A stretch of 64,000 nt of DNA from Monodelphis domestica (GCF_027887165.1 NC_077235.1:9860884-9924883); one strand, 5' to 3'; positions 10,311-20,175 are shown, counted from the first letter of the stretch. The notes: generated by a model not told the origin, from the letters alone. A program made the numbers and translations.

Positions 10311-11199
10311 CCTTAGAGATTGAGAGAGGAAGGAAATCTAGACAGTCTGTCATGCAACAGCCTAGATTTGGGGAAAGCACATTTCAAAAGGGTCCGAGGA
10401 AAGCTGGGTGGGCTCCCACGGACTCAAGCCCTTCAGAGGCAGCCAGCCCTGGAGGGATGTGGGAGGCTCAAGATAAAGACATATAGTGAAATCGGGCAGT
10501 TGGCGTCTGTCTAAGGAGCCCAGGGTGGCTGGGGAAGTCACTCACCAACTGAGCAAATTCAGTTTTAAAAAGAACTGCCTGAAGACGGCAGCAAGGCCAT
10601 GGAACACTGGAGGTATCCAGGGCCATGGCCCTGTGTGGCCTTTGATATTCCCCGTGCCCATTGCCTGACGAGCTGTGCGAGCATGTCACTCACTAGTTAT
10701 GTAATTGTGGTCTAGTCTTTGGAGCTCTGTGGGCTTCAGTTTCAGCTCCAAAATGGCAGTGACAACACCTGATTTCCCCTCCTTCGTGGGGTGGTGGTGA
10801 GGCAGGTGCTCTGTAAATCTTCAGGCCCAGCATTGTACAATTCCCTGACGGAGGCGAGCTGCTGGGCTTCTTGCTAATAGTCATTTCACTGGGGTCGAGG
10901 GAAAAGAGATTCCCCGGGATTTGGCCAGCTCTTGAACCCCAGGCCCCAGTGGATATGGCCTTGACTCTGATCCCTGCTCCACGCCCCACCCCCACCCCAC
11001 TACAAGGTGGGGAAACCCCGGGACCAAACCTTGGAACACGGAGGGCTCAGGTTTTGTTTAGGCTTATTCAGAGGCACTAAGAGAAAAGCAAAACTGCTAC
11101 TGAATGGCTTAAAATTCATTGGTGCCATTCATCTGCAGGGGCTTCTCAGGCGGCCCCAAAGGACAGGCAGTAAGTAAGTAATCGCCCCAAAGGCCATTT

Positions 11200-12480
11200 T
11201 CCCCCTCGGCATACGTGGACGATTCCTTCTCAGCCACGGGGTCAGCAGGGAAGCCCCCCACCCAGAGAGGGCAGCACCAATATTGGGGGTGGGGTGCACT
11301 TCCTACTTCGGGGAGTCTAGAGACTGCTGTCCCTTCTCCATTGGCTGGGGAAGCTGGGCAAGGGAGTCGGGGCTGGGAGCAGGAAGAGGATGGAGGGGAT
11401 CTGCGCTCCCACCGCCGGCCAGGCTTTCCGCCAATGCCGCTGTGCACCCCCACTCCGCCCCCCCCCCACCCCCACCCCCACCCGGTTTTGCCCCAGGTGG
11501 AAAAAATCTCCAGTTCAGTCTGCGCTTCTGCCTTTTCCCAGCTCCCAGCCTAAATTGCATTCCCCCACCCCACCGCACCCCTTGGGAGGTGGGGCTCTGG
11601 TTGTAGCAATCAAGGCACGGCTGTCAGATGCAGGGGAGAGTCAGAGTAGGATGGGGAGGGGAGCGGGAGCGGGAGCGGATTGGCAGGTGCTGTGGGAGAG
11701 AGCCAGAAAATACTAGAAACTTCCACGGGCATTTCCTGGTGCACTGAGGAATTCTCGCAGGTCCTCAGCCCTCCCTTCCAGGAAGAGCAGCCCCACCTTC
11801 AGCGGAGGGGGGCATCGGGGGCGAGAGCCGCTGGCCAGTCAGTCCCCTTTGCCCATTCCAGATCCATAGAGCAGGCAAAACGTGCCAGAGCCCTGGCCTT
11901 GCGCACCCGGCAAAGAAAGTCCATGACCGGCTGTCAGCCCCGAGACGAGAAGCAGGCTTTGCAAATTAGCCTAAAGCCCCTGGAGCCCTGGTAGCGCAAG
12001 CAGGCTAAGTGGGATCTCTGACAGGCCCATTCTCCTCCCTCCCCGCCCCCCCCCCCCCAAGCCGCTTCCAGGGGCCTTTCCCCAGCTCACAAAGGCTCCT
12101 GACCCCATTTGCTCCGGGGATCGCTGCCTGGCCCCGTCCTAACCCCGAAGTAGCGGAGCTACTCTTGCCGCTGGTTTCTTTCCCTCATAAATGAACTCTC
12201 GGGCTCCATCCCTCAGGGACCAGGTTTCCTCATTGGTCCCCCCGGCTATACAGTTTCCGAATAAGGGCGGTGGGGGTGGGGTTGCGCGTTTTGCCGCGGT
12301 GGTTGTTTTTGCCCCAGTTGGGGACTCCTTCCGAGCCGAGCCGAGCCGAGCCGAGCCAGGTACTTCTCAGGTCATAGCATCCCAGGCTCCCTGTGCGGAG
12401 GACCTGGCTGGGGTGGCCCCTCCCCCCTGCAGCATCGAGCTCTCCAGAGGAGCTCCCAGATGAAATTTCCCTAGCATGGC
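11200..12480. promoter_or_regulatory. CpG island at TMEM35A exon 1 / start of intron 1
   Basis: CpG dinucleotides are dense here, in contrast to the AT-rich, CpG-poor flanks: for example around 11400-11460, 11650-11670, 11810-11840, 11880-11960 and 12285-12360. The block lies just inside the gene from coding exon 1. A pentamer CCGAG repeats five times at 12331-12355, and a C run is at 12043-12058. Islands that overlap first exons usually mark promoters. The transcription start itself cannot be placed from sequence and may lie at 12.8-13.0 kb. The short open frames seen here on both strands are composition artefacts. Confidence 0.65.
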
Positions 12481-12630
12481 TATTCCTGCTGCAAAGTTGT
12501 GGGGAGAAGGGAAGAAGGTGACATTTAAGGGATCGGGGTGATCACATTAGAGGCACTCGGCACAGAACCCTCCCCCCCCATTCCCACGCCAGCCTGCATG
12601 CCCCTGTTAGCCCCCAACGCCCACATTTAC

Positions 12631-12750
12631 CATCTCACTGTAGGCATCCTTGCTGAGCCTGGGGGTCAACTTGATGGTCCCCATGAAGACAAAGAAGAGC
12701 CCCAGGGCCACGGACAGGGCCACGATGGTTACTGTCCTGGGGGAAGCCAT
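12631..12750 (-). CDS. TMEM35A: TMEM35A (NACHO) coding exon 1
   Basis: On the minus strand the ATG at 12750-12748 opens 40 codons, starting [20 protein letters not shown] and ending DAYSEM. This matches what I recall of the N terminus of mammalian TMEM35A. The exon ends at a GT donor (GTAAAT, 12630 downward), leaving phase 0, and exon 2 resumes with [11 protein letters not shown] as in the human protein. TMEM35A/NACHO is a four-pass ER membrane protein of the DoxX-like fold that helps neuronal nicotinic acetylcholine receptors (alpha7, alpha4beta2 and others) assemble and reach the surface. This exon holds the first hydrophobic segment, about residues 7-24. The start fits the family N terminus; its Kozak context has C at -3 and G at +4. 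A CAG/CTG-rich run at 12863-12883 lies in the probable 5'UTR. This exon is too short to stand out as an open frame. Confidence 0.95.
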
Positions 12751-13129
12751 TGGAGATAGTAGGGGAAGATCCTCCCCGGTCCCTTCTCTTTGGGCTCTCT
12801 ATCTGGCCAAGAGCCAGACAGTAACCATTGAAGGGGTGGAGGCAGGAGGAAAGCTGTCCAGACAGCAGTAGCAGCAGCAGCAGTCTGCTAGGCTGGGAGG
12901 ATGACAAAGAGAGGAGGGAGCCGGGGAGAAACACGGGAGCTGGAGATTCCACTACCTTGGGTGCTGGGTCCTAATGCCCCACCCACCGTGGGAGCCAGGA
13001 CAGAACGTCAGCCCTATGTCTGGACTATTTTCTCTGAGGACAATCAGTGGCATGAGCAAGGCAAGGGGCATGGTGGAGAGCTGCTGAGTGTGCTCTGAGG
13101 CCATGGCTGAGATCCCTTTCTCTGCCATT

Positions 13130-13570
13130 TTCAAGGGATTCATTGAGACCACCAAATTAGAGTTAGGTGGACTTTAGAGACCACGCTGTCTGCCACCCTT
13201 TAGTCCTCCATGGACACAGGGCCTTCAACTCATCACCTCACGAGCCAGCCAAATTCCTTTTCAGACAGAAATTCTTCTTCACAAATTGTTGAAATCTAGC
13301 TCCCTGTGACTTCAGAAACTGCCCTTAGTTTGGGCCTCTGGAGAGAAGCAGAAATAGCCCAAGTGCTTTCCCATCATCAGACTTTCAATTGCTCCCTTCC
13401 TCCCCACCCTGTGCCCCAACACATGCCTTCTTTACGCTAGGCTCAACCTTCCCAGTTCCTTCAAGCAGTCTTCATGTGCTGTGCAGCCTCTATCTAGACT
13501 TCTCCTAATCCCCGATGCCCTCCTCAGATGGGGGCCAGGTATATTCTGGACACCTGACTCCAGTGATCCA
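13130..13570. mobile_element. Possible L3/CR1-like LINE remnant
   Basis: AGAAATTCTTCTTCACAAAT, CTAGCTCCCTGTGACTTCAG, TTCCCAGTTCCTTCAAGCAG and a following GGACACCTGACTCCAG resemble an ancient amniote CR1/L3-type 3' region. The match is from memory and is weak. No gene is visible. Confidence 0.35.
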
Positions 13571-13789
13571 GTTTGCTTCTGGAGCTTCTCAGGCACACTG
13601 TTCACTCTTCTCGGCCTTAGTCTGCTAAACTTCTCCAGGCCTTTCTCAGATGAATTGCTGTCACTTCTATTTTTTGTGTTTTCCCTTTCTCTTTTAGTTC
13701 TTTTTCTTCTATCTATACATTAGGCCTGACAAATATTACTTAGCTTAATGGTGACACTCCAGGCTAAAGAGATCATTGACATCTGCCAG

Positions 13790-13837
13790 AGGCAGCTTTA
13801 TTCCTTGTCATTTTCCAGTTCAAAATCCTTCTGGGGC

Positions 13838-13909
<72 letters not shown>

Positions 13910-14425
13910 TATTATCTATAGGATAAATTCCAAACCCTTTAGTCCAGAACTCAAGGCTCTCAATAATCTCACGTCACCTACCTTACTAGCCTAATTTCCC
14001 TTCACTCCTGAGAATCCTTCAGTGAAGCTAGACAGGTTTTCCCATTTCTTACCTGCCCCCCACCCTGCCCCTTGTGCATTATGTTTTCCAGCTTCCCTGA
14101 ATTTAGTCATGATGTGCCCACATTCTGCAGTACCCTCCACTTATGGAAATCTTAAGCATCTTTCCAGGCTCAGCTCAGCTGCCACCTTTCTAAACTAGTA
14201 TGTTCACACCAGCTGAAGTGATTTCTTTCCCCTCCATATTTTGTTGGAGCTCTTTTTCAATTACTCATAGAAAAAACATTGCCCCATCTAACGGGTGTTT
14301 GTCTATTTCTCTTTTTTTTTTCTCTTAAACTCTAAGCTGTTTGAGGACAGGAGCTGATTCTCTTATTTCTTTTCTCCCTCTTATCACTATGCTAGTGCCT
14401 AGCATAACACTTTGTACCTACTAAA
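13790..14425 (+). mobile_element. L2 LINE 3' region, split by a (TA)n repeat
   Basis: AAAATCCTTCTGGGGCTTC, then after the TA repeat GGATAAATTCCAAACCCTTT, CTCAAGGCTCTCAATAATCT, CAGCTCAGCTGCCACCTTTC, and the 3' end AGTGCCTAGCATAACACTTT. These follow the L2 consensus in plus orientation. All frames are broken. Confidence 0.75.
13841..13907. repeat. (TA)n microsatellite
   Basis: A perfect TA dinucleotide run of about 67 bp inside an L2 copy. It produces a false Ile/Tyr-repeat open frame. Confidence 0.97.
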
Positions 14426-14517
14426 TGCTCCAAAAAGAGAGATTTTGTGGAATGAATAAAACAGGTCCAAAAAAGTTAGATTTTGTACCCTAGCAGTCAT
14501 TTATACTTACATAATCA

Positions 14518-14755
14518 AATGTTCTATCAAGTAGCACAGTGGATAGAGCCTTAGGCCTGGAGTCAGGAAAACACTTCTTCCAGAATTCCAGTTCAGCCTC
14601 AGACACTTCCTAGCAAGTCACTTAACCTTGTTTGTCTCTGTTCCTCACCTGTCAAACAAGATGGAGAAGGAAATGGCAAAGCACCAAAGTACCTTTGCCA
14701 AGAAAACCCCCAGTGGAGCCCCAAGTGTTGGACACAACTAAACAACAACATCTAC
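14518..14755 (+). mobile_element. RTE-tailed SINE, copy 1
   Basis: A tRNA-like head (AGCACAGTGGATAGAGCCTT, GGAGTCAGGAAAACACTTCT) is followed by a tail, GAGAAGGAAATGGCAAAGCA, TTTGCCAAGAAAACCCCCAG and TTGGACACAACTAAACAACA. That tail is characteristic of marsupial SINEs with a BovB/RTE-type 3' end. The 66-codon open frame here is not a gene. Confidence 0.75.
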
Positions 14756-14829
14756 CTATCTGTATCACAGATGAATCCCTTCTGAACAGGGTTAGCTCCC
14801 CAGTGAATTTTTTTACTGTCATAACTCAC

Positions 14830-15230
14830 TAAACCATATGCAAAGCAATGGAGGAATTTTTATTTATATCAGTGGAAGCAAAATCTACATGGATGAAGTC
14901 AAGAATGTTTGAAGTGCCCACGCAGGTGCATATATCAAATCCTTCAGTGAACACAAAGATGAAGGAGGCAGTCTCTGCCGTCCAGGAGTTCACTATCAGC
15001 AAGAAGAGACTGAAGAGTTCTTCTATGTAACCACACAGAAAGAACAGAACGATCCAAGCCCAGGGCCGAACCCTCCCTCCTCCACATGCCTTAACAGCCA
15101 GTGATTGGAGCTGTAAATCAGGGTAATGTTCGTCATGCTCTTGCCCCAGTGGATGTCCCATGAAAAACAAGGTTGGAGAGATGGGGAGCTCAGCTTGTGT
15201 CTGTGCTCTGCTTTTCATAAAGTAGAGAAC
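14830..15230. other. Unassigned stretch with open frames on both strands
   Basis: A 129-codon minus frame and a 60-codon plus frame overlap, and neither resembles a known family. The fragment GGCAGTCTCTGCCGTCCAGG then AGTTCACTATC resembles the mammal-wide repeat segment that reads 'cctgccctcaaggagcttac'. This may be an old repeat. No start or splice context supports a gene. Confidence 0.3.
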
Positions 15231-15380
15231 CTTTCCTCAAGGCACTAGTGGTCTACAAGCTCTGAGAGGAGACCCATATGCTTAGGCTCTTTCCTTTGAG
15301 TTCTAGGAATATTGTTTATCAAATGAGGCAATATTTGTAAAGCTCGTTGCATGGTGCCTGGGACTTAATGGGTGTTTATT

Positions 15381-15616
15381 GTTGTTGTTCAGTAAGGTCT
15401 GACTCGATGTGACCCTGTGGACCATAGCAGGCCAGCACAGTTCATGGGTTTTGGGAAAAAGATACTAGAGTGGTTTGCGACTTCCTTTTCTGTTGGATTA
15501 AGGCAAACAGGTTAAGTGACTCGCCCAGCTAGTGAATGTCTGAGGCCCAATGTGAACTCAGGTCTTCCGACTCCAGGACCAGCACTCTAGCCATTGAACC
15601 ATCTAGCTGCCCACTG
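15381..15616 (-). mobile_element. RTE-tailed SINE, copy 2
   Basis: In minus orientation the RTE-type tail (plus strand TGTTGTTGTTCAGTAAGGTC, then GTGGTTTGCGACTTCCTTTT) is followed by the tRNA-like head (GACTCCAGGACCAGCACTCT, CCATTGAACCATCTAGCTGC). The flanks carry a diverged duplication of about 21 bp, GGGACTTAATGGGTGTTTAT at 15360-15379 and GGGATTTAATGAATGTTTAT at 15617-15636. Confidence 0.8.
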
Positions 15617-15859
15617 GGGATTTAATGAATGTTTATTCTATAGTACTTATCCAGCTCCTTCCCAACAACCCTGAGGTGGCATGGATCAGCATCCCAACCA
15701 GGAGCTCTCCTGGACAGGAACCTCTGTCACTTTTCAACCCATTCTATTCCTGGCAAATAGTGTTTGGACCCCACAGCCAGACAGGAGATGGGTGCCCGAG
15801 TGAGTGCAAACTAGCCCATTTAGCCCACTCCATCTTCTAGCTGGCCTCAGGCATCAGAG

Positions 15860-16135
15860 TATGTTTTACTGCCATATGCCAAGCAGTCATCTACCCAAAT
15901 TGTGTCACTGTCTGCCCACCACAACTCTGGTACTCTGTCCCTTTCCTCTTTTTCTGGCCCCAGAATTCAGTGACTTCTGGAAGGGAGTATGAATTGGCTT
16001 CCACACCAACATCTTTGGGCCTCCCCAGAACCAAACTGCCTTCCCTGGCTACCACTCCCCTACACACCTTGCCTTTTTTAGGATGTGAGCTCCTTGAGCC
16101 CAGGACAGATTTCTAGTGTGGCCCTGCGCAAGGCC
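15860..16135 (+). mobile_element. L2 3'-end fragment, weak
   Basis: TTTTTAGGATGTGAGCTCCT then TGAGCCCAGGACAGATTTCT matches the L2 3' segment AATGTAAGCTCCTTGAGGGCAGGGAC. Upstream CCTGGCTACCACTCCCC is less certain. The stretch lies just before the second CpG island. Confidence 0.4.
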
Positions 16136-16249
16136 CCACCCCCTACTTTTTTTTTTCTCTTGGATAAAATGAGGTGCTAGATCTCCATAACAATCTCTGA
16201 GGTCTCTTCTGGTTTAAAGGGTTTGAGATTAGATGGGTCCGGGTCCAAG

Positions 16250-16830
16250 GATCAAGGAGGACCTGGCTGGATCTCCCGGGACAGATGCTGGCATAGCAGA
16301 GGGAGGGCCTGGGCGGGCAGGAGAAGGGATGCTCCAAGGCCGAGGGTGGTGGGGCTGCGGAAGAGAGTTCGACTCCGCCCTCCCTCCCCCCCCCCCCCCC
16401 CCCCCCCCGCACCAGCCTCTGCCTCCAGCTCTGATTGGCGGCTTGGGGCCCCACTCATCCCGGCCCTGCTGGCTGGCCGGCCCGGCCGGGCCCGGGATGC
16501 GATTTAGGGAGCCAGTTCTGCCCGGAAGTGCCCGGTTCCCGCGTGCCACAGGCCCTGATCCGAGGATAGAGTTCCCAGGCCACTCCAGGCCTGGCCGGTG
16601 GCCAAGTGCTGAGCCGCTAGCCTACCCGCAAGCCTGCCCCCATCCACCGGGACTCCTCCCTCTCCCCCGCCTCCCAGCCTCCTGGGGGCCTTTCCTCCCC
16701 GGCTGGGGCTGCGGTGGTGGCTGCAGTGGCTGCTGCGGCAAGTCCGAGGAGCCACGTGGGCCAACGAGGGCCGCCAGCTGGAGAGGGGGGAGGTGGGGGC
16801 GGACCGGATCGAGGCTGCAGCGGCAGGTGG
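16250..16830. promoter_or_regulatory. Second CpG island, no gene assigned
   Basis: This stretch is strongly GC- and CpG-rich (for example GGCCGGCCCGGCCGGGCCCG near 16477-16496). It carries an inverted CCAAT box (GATTGGCGG near 16432-16440) and an ETS/GABP-like CCGGAAGTG near 16520-16528. A run of 23 C is at 16386-16408. These are typical of a housekeeping promoter. It lies 3.5 kb upstream of TMEM35A exon 1. It could be an upstream TMEM35A promoter, or a divergent promoter for a plus-strand gene such as TRMT2B, the human neighbour on that side. No coding exon that would decide this is visible. Long open frames here (about 270-280 codons, both strands) continue into simple repeats and are not credible genes. 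Confidence 0.55.
16386..16408. repeat. Run of 23 C
   Basis: A homopolymer C run inside the second CpG island. The minus strand is G-rich and could form a G-quadruplex. Such runs are also prone to length error. Confidence 0.95.
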
Positions 16831-17346
16831 CTGATGGGGTGGAAGGCAAGGAAGGGATGGGATGGGAAGGGGAGAGGAGGGAAAGGAAAGAAGGAAGAAA
16901 ATGGAAGGAAAGGAATGCAAAGGAGAAGGGAGGGAGGGAGGGAAATGGATGGAGAGGGAAAGGAGAAAATAGGAAGGAAAGGAGAAGAGAAGGAAGAAGA
17001 GAGGAGGGAAGGAAGGAGATAAAAGGAGAAGGAAGGGAATGGAAAGGATAGAGAAGGAAAAAAGAGGAGAGAAAAAGGAAGAAAAGGGATGGAATGGACA
17101 GGAGAGAGAAGAGAAAAGAGAAAAAGAAAGGGATGGACAGGGGAGAGAAGGGAAAGGAGAAAAAGGAAGGGAAGAAAGGAAGGAGAGGGAGAGAAAGGAA
17201 AAGAAATGAAAGAAGGAAGGAGAGGTAGGGAAGCTAGAAGGTAAGGAGAGGAAAGGGATGGGATATAGAGAGGAGAGAAAGGATAGGAAGGGAAGTTGAG
17301 GAATTGGAAGGGAAGGGAATAGAGAGAAGGGAAGGAAGGAAAGAAG
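16831..17346 (+). repeat. Long polypurine (GGAA/GGAAG) tract
   Basis: Just over 500 bp is almost pure A/G on the plus strand, built from irregular GGAAG, GGAAA and GGAGA units, with scattered T and few C interruptions. It begins where the CpG island ends. Such purine/pyrimidine tracts can form triplex (H-DNA) structures, and the opposite strand gives false Ser/Pro/Leu/Phe-rich open frames. Confidence 0.9.
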
Positions 17347-17349
17347 CAT

Positions 17350-17470
17350 TTGTCAGTACCAACTATGTGCCAGACACTATGCTAAGCATTACAGATACAT
17401 AGAAAGGCCAAAATCCAAACCTAGATCCCACAGTCCTTGCCTTCAGGGAGCTGAAAGTTGGAAGGAAGGA
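17350..17470 (+). mobile_element. Mammal-wide repeat fragment of the TGTGCCAGRCACT type
   Basis: CCAACTATGTGCCAGACACT, ATGCTAAGCATTACAGATAC, and CTTGCCTTCAGGGAGCTGAA follow a common mammalian interspersed repeat whose family name I cannot fix from memory. Similar pieces occur at about 27520-27610 and 33065-33150. Confidence 0.5.
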
Positions 17471-17769
17471 GGGAATCAATCAATGAATCTAGCCTTTCCC
17501 TTAGCTCCAGCCCATGTGTACTTGCTTTTGGTTTGAGGGATATCAATGAAAATGAGACACAAATCTATCCCCTAATGTTGAAAAAAACAAAACAATAAAA
17601 AACTTAAGCCTAAATGAGTTTTCCTGTCATATCCATATAAAATGTGAGTAAGCATTAGTGTTACTGGCCACAAGATTAAGATCTAGCTTTAGTCCTTTCA
17701 GTTAAACTACTGAGTCTTCAACTTTTAAAAACAGATCCAGGAAAGGTCTCAGGAGATCCCTCCTCCAAC

Positions 17770-18160
17770 TAAGACTTCAGACTCTTACTTTTTTCCCCCT
17801 AATTTGTTCTTTATTTTTAACATTCATTTAAAATTTTTTTGACTTCTGAATTCTTTTCTTCCCTCTAGCCACCCTACCCCCCAGCCATTTGAGAAGGCAG
17901 GCAGTATGATATTCATTATAGATGTGAAGTCTTGCAAAATATTTCCATTTTAGCCATGTTGCAAAAAAGCAAGAGAAATAAGGTGAAAAATTATACTTCT
18001 GTTTGCATTGACACTTAAAAAAAATACATTTTCAGTCAGCAAAAATCTGCTCTCTTTTGCCCTCCCTAATTGAGAATGAAAGAAAGAAAAATGAAACTCC
18101 TCTTATGAACACGTGTACTCAAGTAAAATGAATTTCTATATTGACCATGTCTACGCCCCC
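17770..18160 (-). mobile_element. L1 3'-end fragment, antisense
   Basis: On the plus strand GAGAAGGCAGGCAGTATGAT, ATTATAGATGTGAAGTCTTG, CAAAATATTTCCATTTTAGC and AAAAATTATACTTCTGTTTG are the reverse complement of a marsupial L1 3'UTR. The poly-T start near 17795-17835 corresponds to its tail. No ORF2 is retained. Confidence 0.65.
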
Positions 18161-19050
18161 CCCCCCCAACTATGGATATGGGACATATTTGTGTCCTCTG
18201 TGACGCCTTTCTGTCAGGAGAATGTGTAGCACGTTCTGGCATTGCAGTTGGTCATGACCAGGATCAGAGTTCCCAAGTTCAGACTCTCCTTCCTCTTCAA
18301 ACTCAGAAGGATGTTGGGCTGAGCCTTTCCAAGCTCTTCTGGCCACCTGAGACCCAAGGCGCACAAGCTCACCTCATTCTTCTGGCCTTTTCAGCCCCTA
18401 TTTGAACAATAACAAAATGATTTGAAAGCGTATAGCTTGTTTTTTTACCAAACCAGCAGAAACAAAGTATGGTCCGTGAAAGCACGTAAGCATAGGAACT
18501 CCCAGAGTGAGCGCCACTGTACGCTCTTACAGCTTAACCTACTGTCAAAAAAAAGGCCAGCTGGCATTTAGATGGTGCTTTCAGCCTATGGACTTGTCTC
18601 GAGTGCCATCATAGATGTAAACACTGTCTAACCTCGGGGCTCCGAGGCAATACCCAGGTGCTTAGCGTCCAGCAAACTTGTTTTGATCCAATCCAAGAGT
18701 GTAGGTAAAAGAATGGCATGTTTTGAAAAGCCATATTTTTATCTTGTAAAAGCAAACATTTCCCTTCCGTCAGAGTGGCTATTGGTAGACCTCTCTTCCA
18801 GCCGGAGCTCCACTTTCAGACAGTTAATGTCCTGGGAGGGGCAGAACTCCTAGAGCACCAATCAATCATGTATGCAGCTCAGCCCCTGAAGCTTTCAGCA
18901 CTGGAGGCAACCTCTTCTGCAGGAAGGGCAGCCCCAGCTACCTAAGACTCAGAAAAGCCTCAGCACCAGTTGATCTTAGAGCTGGTAGATAGATGGTTCA
19001 GTATCAGAAAGGATTATGATTATCAGTAGAAATGACATTAAACAATATTT
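18160..19050. other. Unassigned, apparently single-copy stretch
   Basis: I recognise no repeat family and no gene. Overlapping open frames of 77 codons (plus) and 64 codons (minus) lie at 18170-18405 and resemble nothing known to me. The base composition is balanced and better than the neighbouring repeats, so it is a candidate for conserved non-coding sequence. Confidence 0.3.
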
Positions 19051-19068
19051 CTTTAATCTAGATATTTT

Positions 19069-19265
19069 TTTAAACCCTTACCTTCCATCTTGGAGTCAAT
19101 ACTGTGTATTGGCTCCAAGGCAGAAGAGTGGTAAGGGCTAGGCAATGGGGGTCAAGTGACTTGCCCAGGGTCACACAGCTAGGAAGTGGCTGAGGCCAGA
19201 TTTGAACCTAGGACCTCCCATCTCTAGGCCTGGCTCTCAATCCACTGAGCTACCCAGCTGCCCCC
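19069..19265 (-). mobile_element. tRNA-derived marsupial SINE, copy 2
   Basis: The full element lies in minus orientation, from TTTAAACCCTTACCTTCCAT to CTCAATCCACTGAGCTACCC and AGCTGCCCCC. A perfect duplication TAATCTAGATATTTT flanks it (19054-19068 and 19266-19280). Confidence 0.95.
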
Positions 19266-19375
19266 TAATCTAGATATTTTACTGGATGATGCCTTCTAGG
19301 AAGTGGGGAGGGGAGAAGGGGTGAATAAAAAAAAACAAAGAAGAAACTGAACAGTTTAAAAAAAAGGCTTATAGG

Positions 19376-19668
19376 CAGTGATGGTAAACCTTTTAGAGAT
19401 GGAGTGCCAGGCCCCTATCCCCCCCCAGTGCCAGGTGCACCCTGACCCCTCTTTACCCCACACAGGGGAGAGAGAAAGCACTCTTATTGGGCTGCTGGGT
19501 GGAAGGGGGATGTGAAAAAATGTCCTCAGACATGGTGGAGAGGGGGAGGGGAGCAGCTCTGCCCAAGCCTTTCTAGTAATTTACTGGGTGGGGGAGGGTA
19601 ACTGTGTGCCCACAGAGAGTGCTCTGTGTGCCATCATTGGTACCCATGCCATAGGTTCACCATTACTG
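19376..19668. mobile_element. Non-autonomous hAT-like DNA transposon
   Basis: The 293-bp element has terminal inverted repeats: CAGTGATGGTAAACCTTTTA at the left and TGGTGAACCTATGGCA-type sequence (reading CAGTAATGGTGAACCT on the opposite strand) at the right. Flanking 8-mers CTTATAGG and CCCTAAGG agree only partly. There is no transposase coding. A related deleted copy is at 3330-3417. Confidence 0.65.
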
Positions 19669-19689
19669 CCCTAAGGAGTTAGCTAGGTG

Positions 19690-19925
19690 AGCAGTCTAGT
19701 AGATAGAATGCTAGACTTGGAGTCAGGAAGATATGAATTCAAATTCTGCCCCAGGCACTTACTAACTGTGTAACCCTGTGAAAGTCACTGAAGCTCTTCT
19801 AACCTCAGTTATCTCATCTATAAAATGAGAATAATAATAGCACCTATCTCATAGGGATGTTGGGAGAATCAAATAAGATAACAAAGTTTACAAACTTTAA
19901 AGACATTGTATAAATACTAGCTCTC
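19690..19925 (+). mobile_element. CORE-SINE (marsupial MIR/MAR type)
   Basis: It is nearly complete: AGATAGAATGCTAGACTTGG, CTGTGTAACCCTGTGAAAGT, TCTCATCTATAAAATGAGAA, AGCACCTATCTCATAGGGAT and ATTGTATAAATACTAGCTCT. Confidence 0.85.
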
Positions 19926-19944
19926 ATTATTACTTTTTATTTAG

Positions 19945-20175
19945 ATTTGCTCAGACATCTGGATAGCACAGGGGCATTCTGTTCAAATCTTTCCTCAGAC
20001 GTTTAGCTGTGTGAGCTTAAGCAACTACTTAGCCTCTTGGCCTCAGTTTCTTCATCTGTAAAATGAAGAGCATTTATCCCAGAGGAGAACTGTAAGAATC
20101 AAATGAGATGATGAAGATGATTAAAGTGCTTTGCAAACCTTTAAGCATGTTATAAATGTTAGTTATGCTTATTAA
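19945..20175 (+). mobile_element. CORE-SINE (marsupial MIR/MAR type)
   Basis: A second copy follows directly: GGATAGCACAGGGGCATTCT, GGCCTCAGTTTCTTCATCTG, AATCAAATGAGATGATGAAG and GTGCTTTGCAAACC. It is in the same orientation as its neighbour but is a separate insertion with a different head. Confidence 0.8.

Larger units (their letters stand above)
8600..12630 (-). other. TMEM35A: TMEM35A intron 1
   Basis: This 4031-bp phase-0 intron has GT (12630-12629) and AG (8601-8600) ends. It contains CORE-SINE/MIR fragments near 9.2-9.4, 9.7-9.8, 10.1-10.3 and 10.7-10.8 kb and a CpG-rich block next to exon 1. The stretches 8620-9190, 9400-9720 and 9835-10125 hold nothing that I recognise. Short open frames in the GC-rich part overlap each other on both strands and have no recognisable family. 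Confidence 0.85.

Noticed and set aside
11109-11716. Several overlapping 90-114 codon frames on both strands
   Set aside because: GC-rich CpG island sequence has few stop codons; the frames contradict each other and none has a recognisable domain.
13776-13994. Open frame with an Ile-Tyr repeat (also 61616-61912)
   Set aside because: Translation of TA microsatellites inside repeats.
16233-17349. Long open frames of 272 codons (plus) and 281 codons (minus)
   Set aside because: They run through the CpG island into the polypurine tract and encode Gly/Pro/Arg- or Ser/Pro/Phe-rich low-complexity sequence. No family, no splice context.
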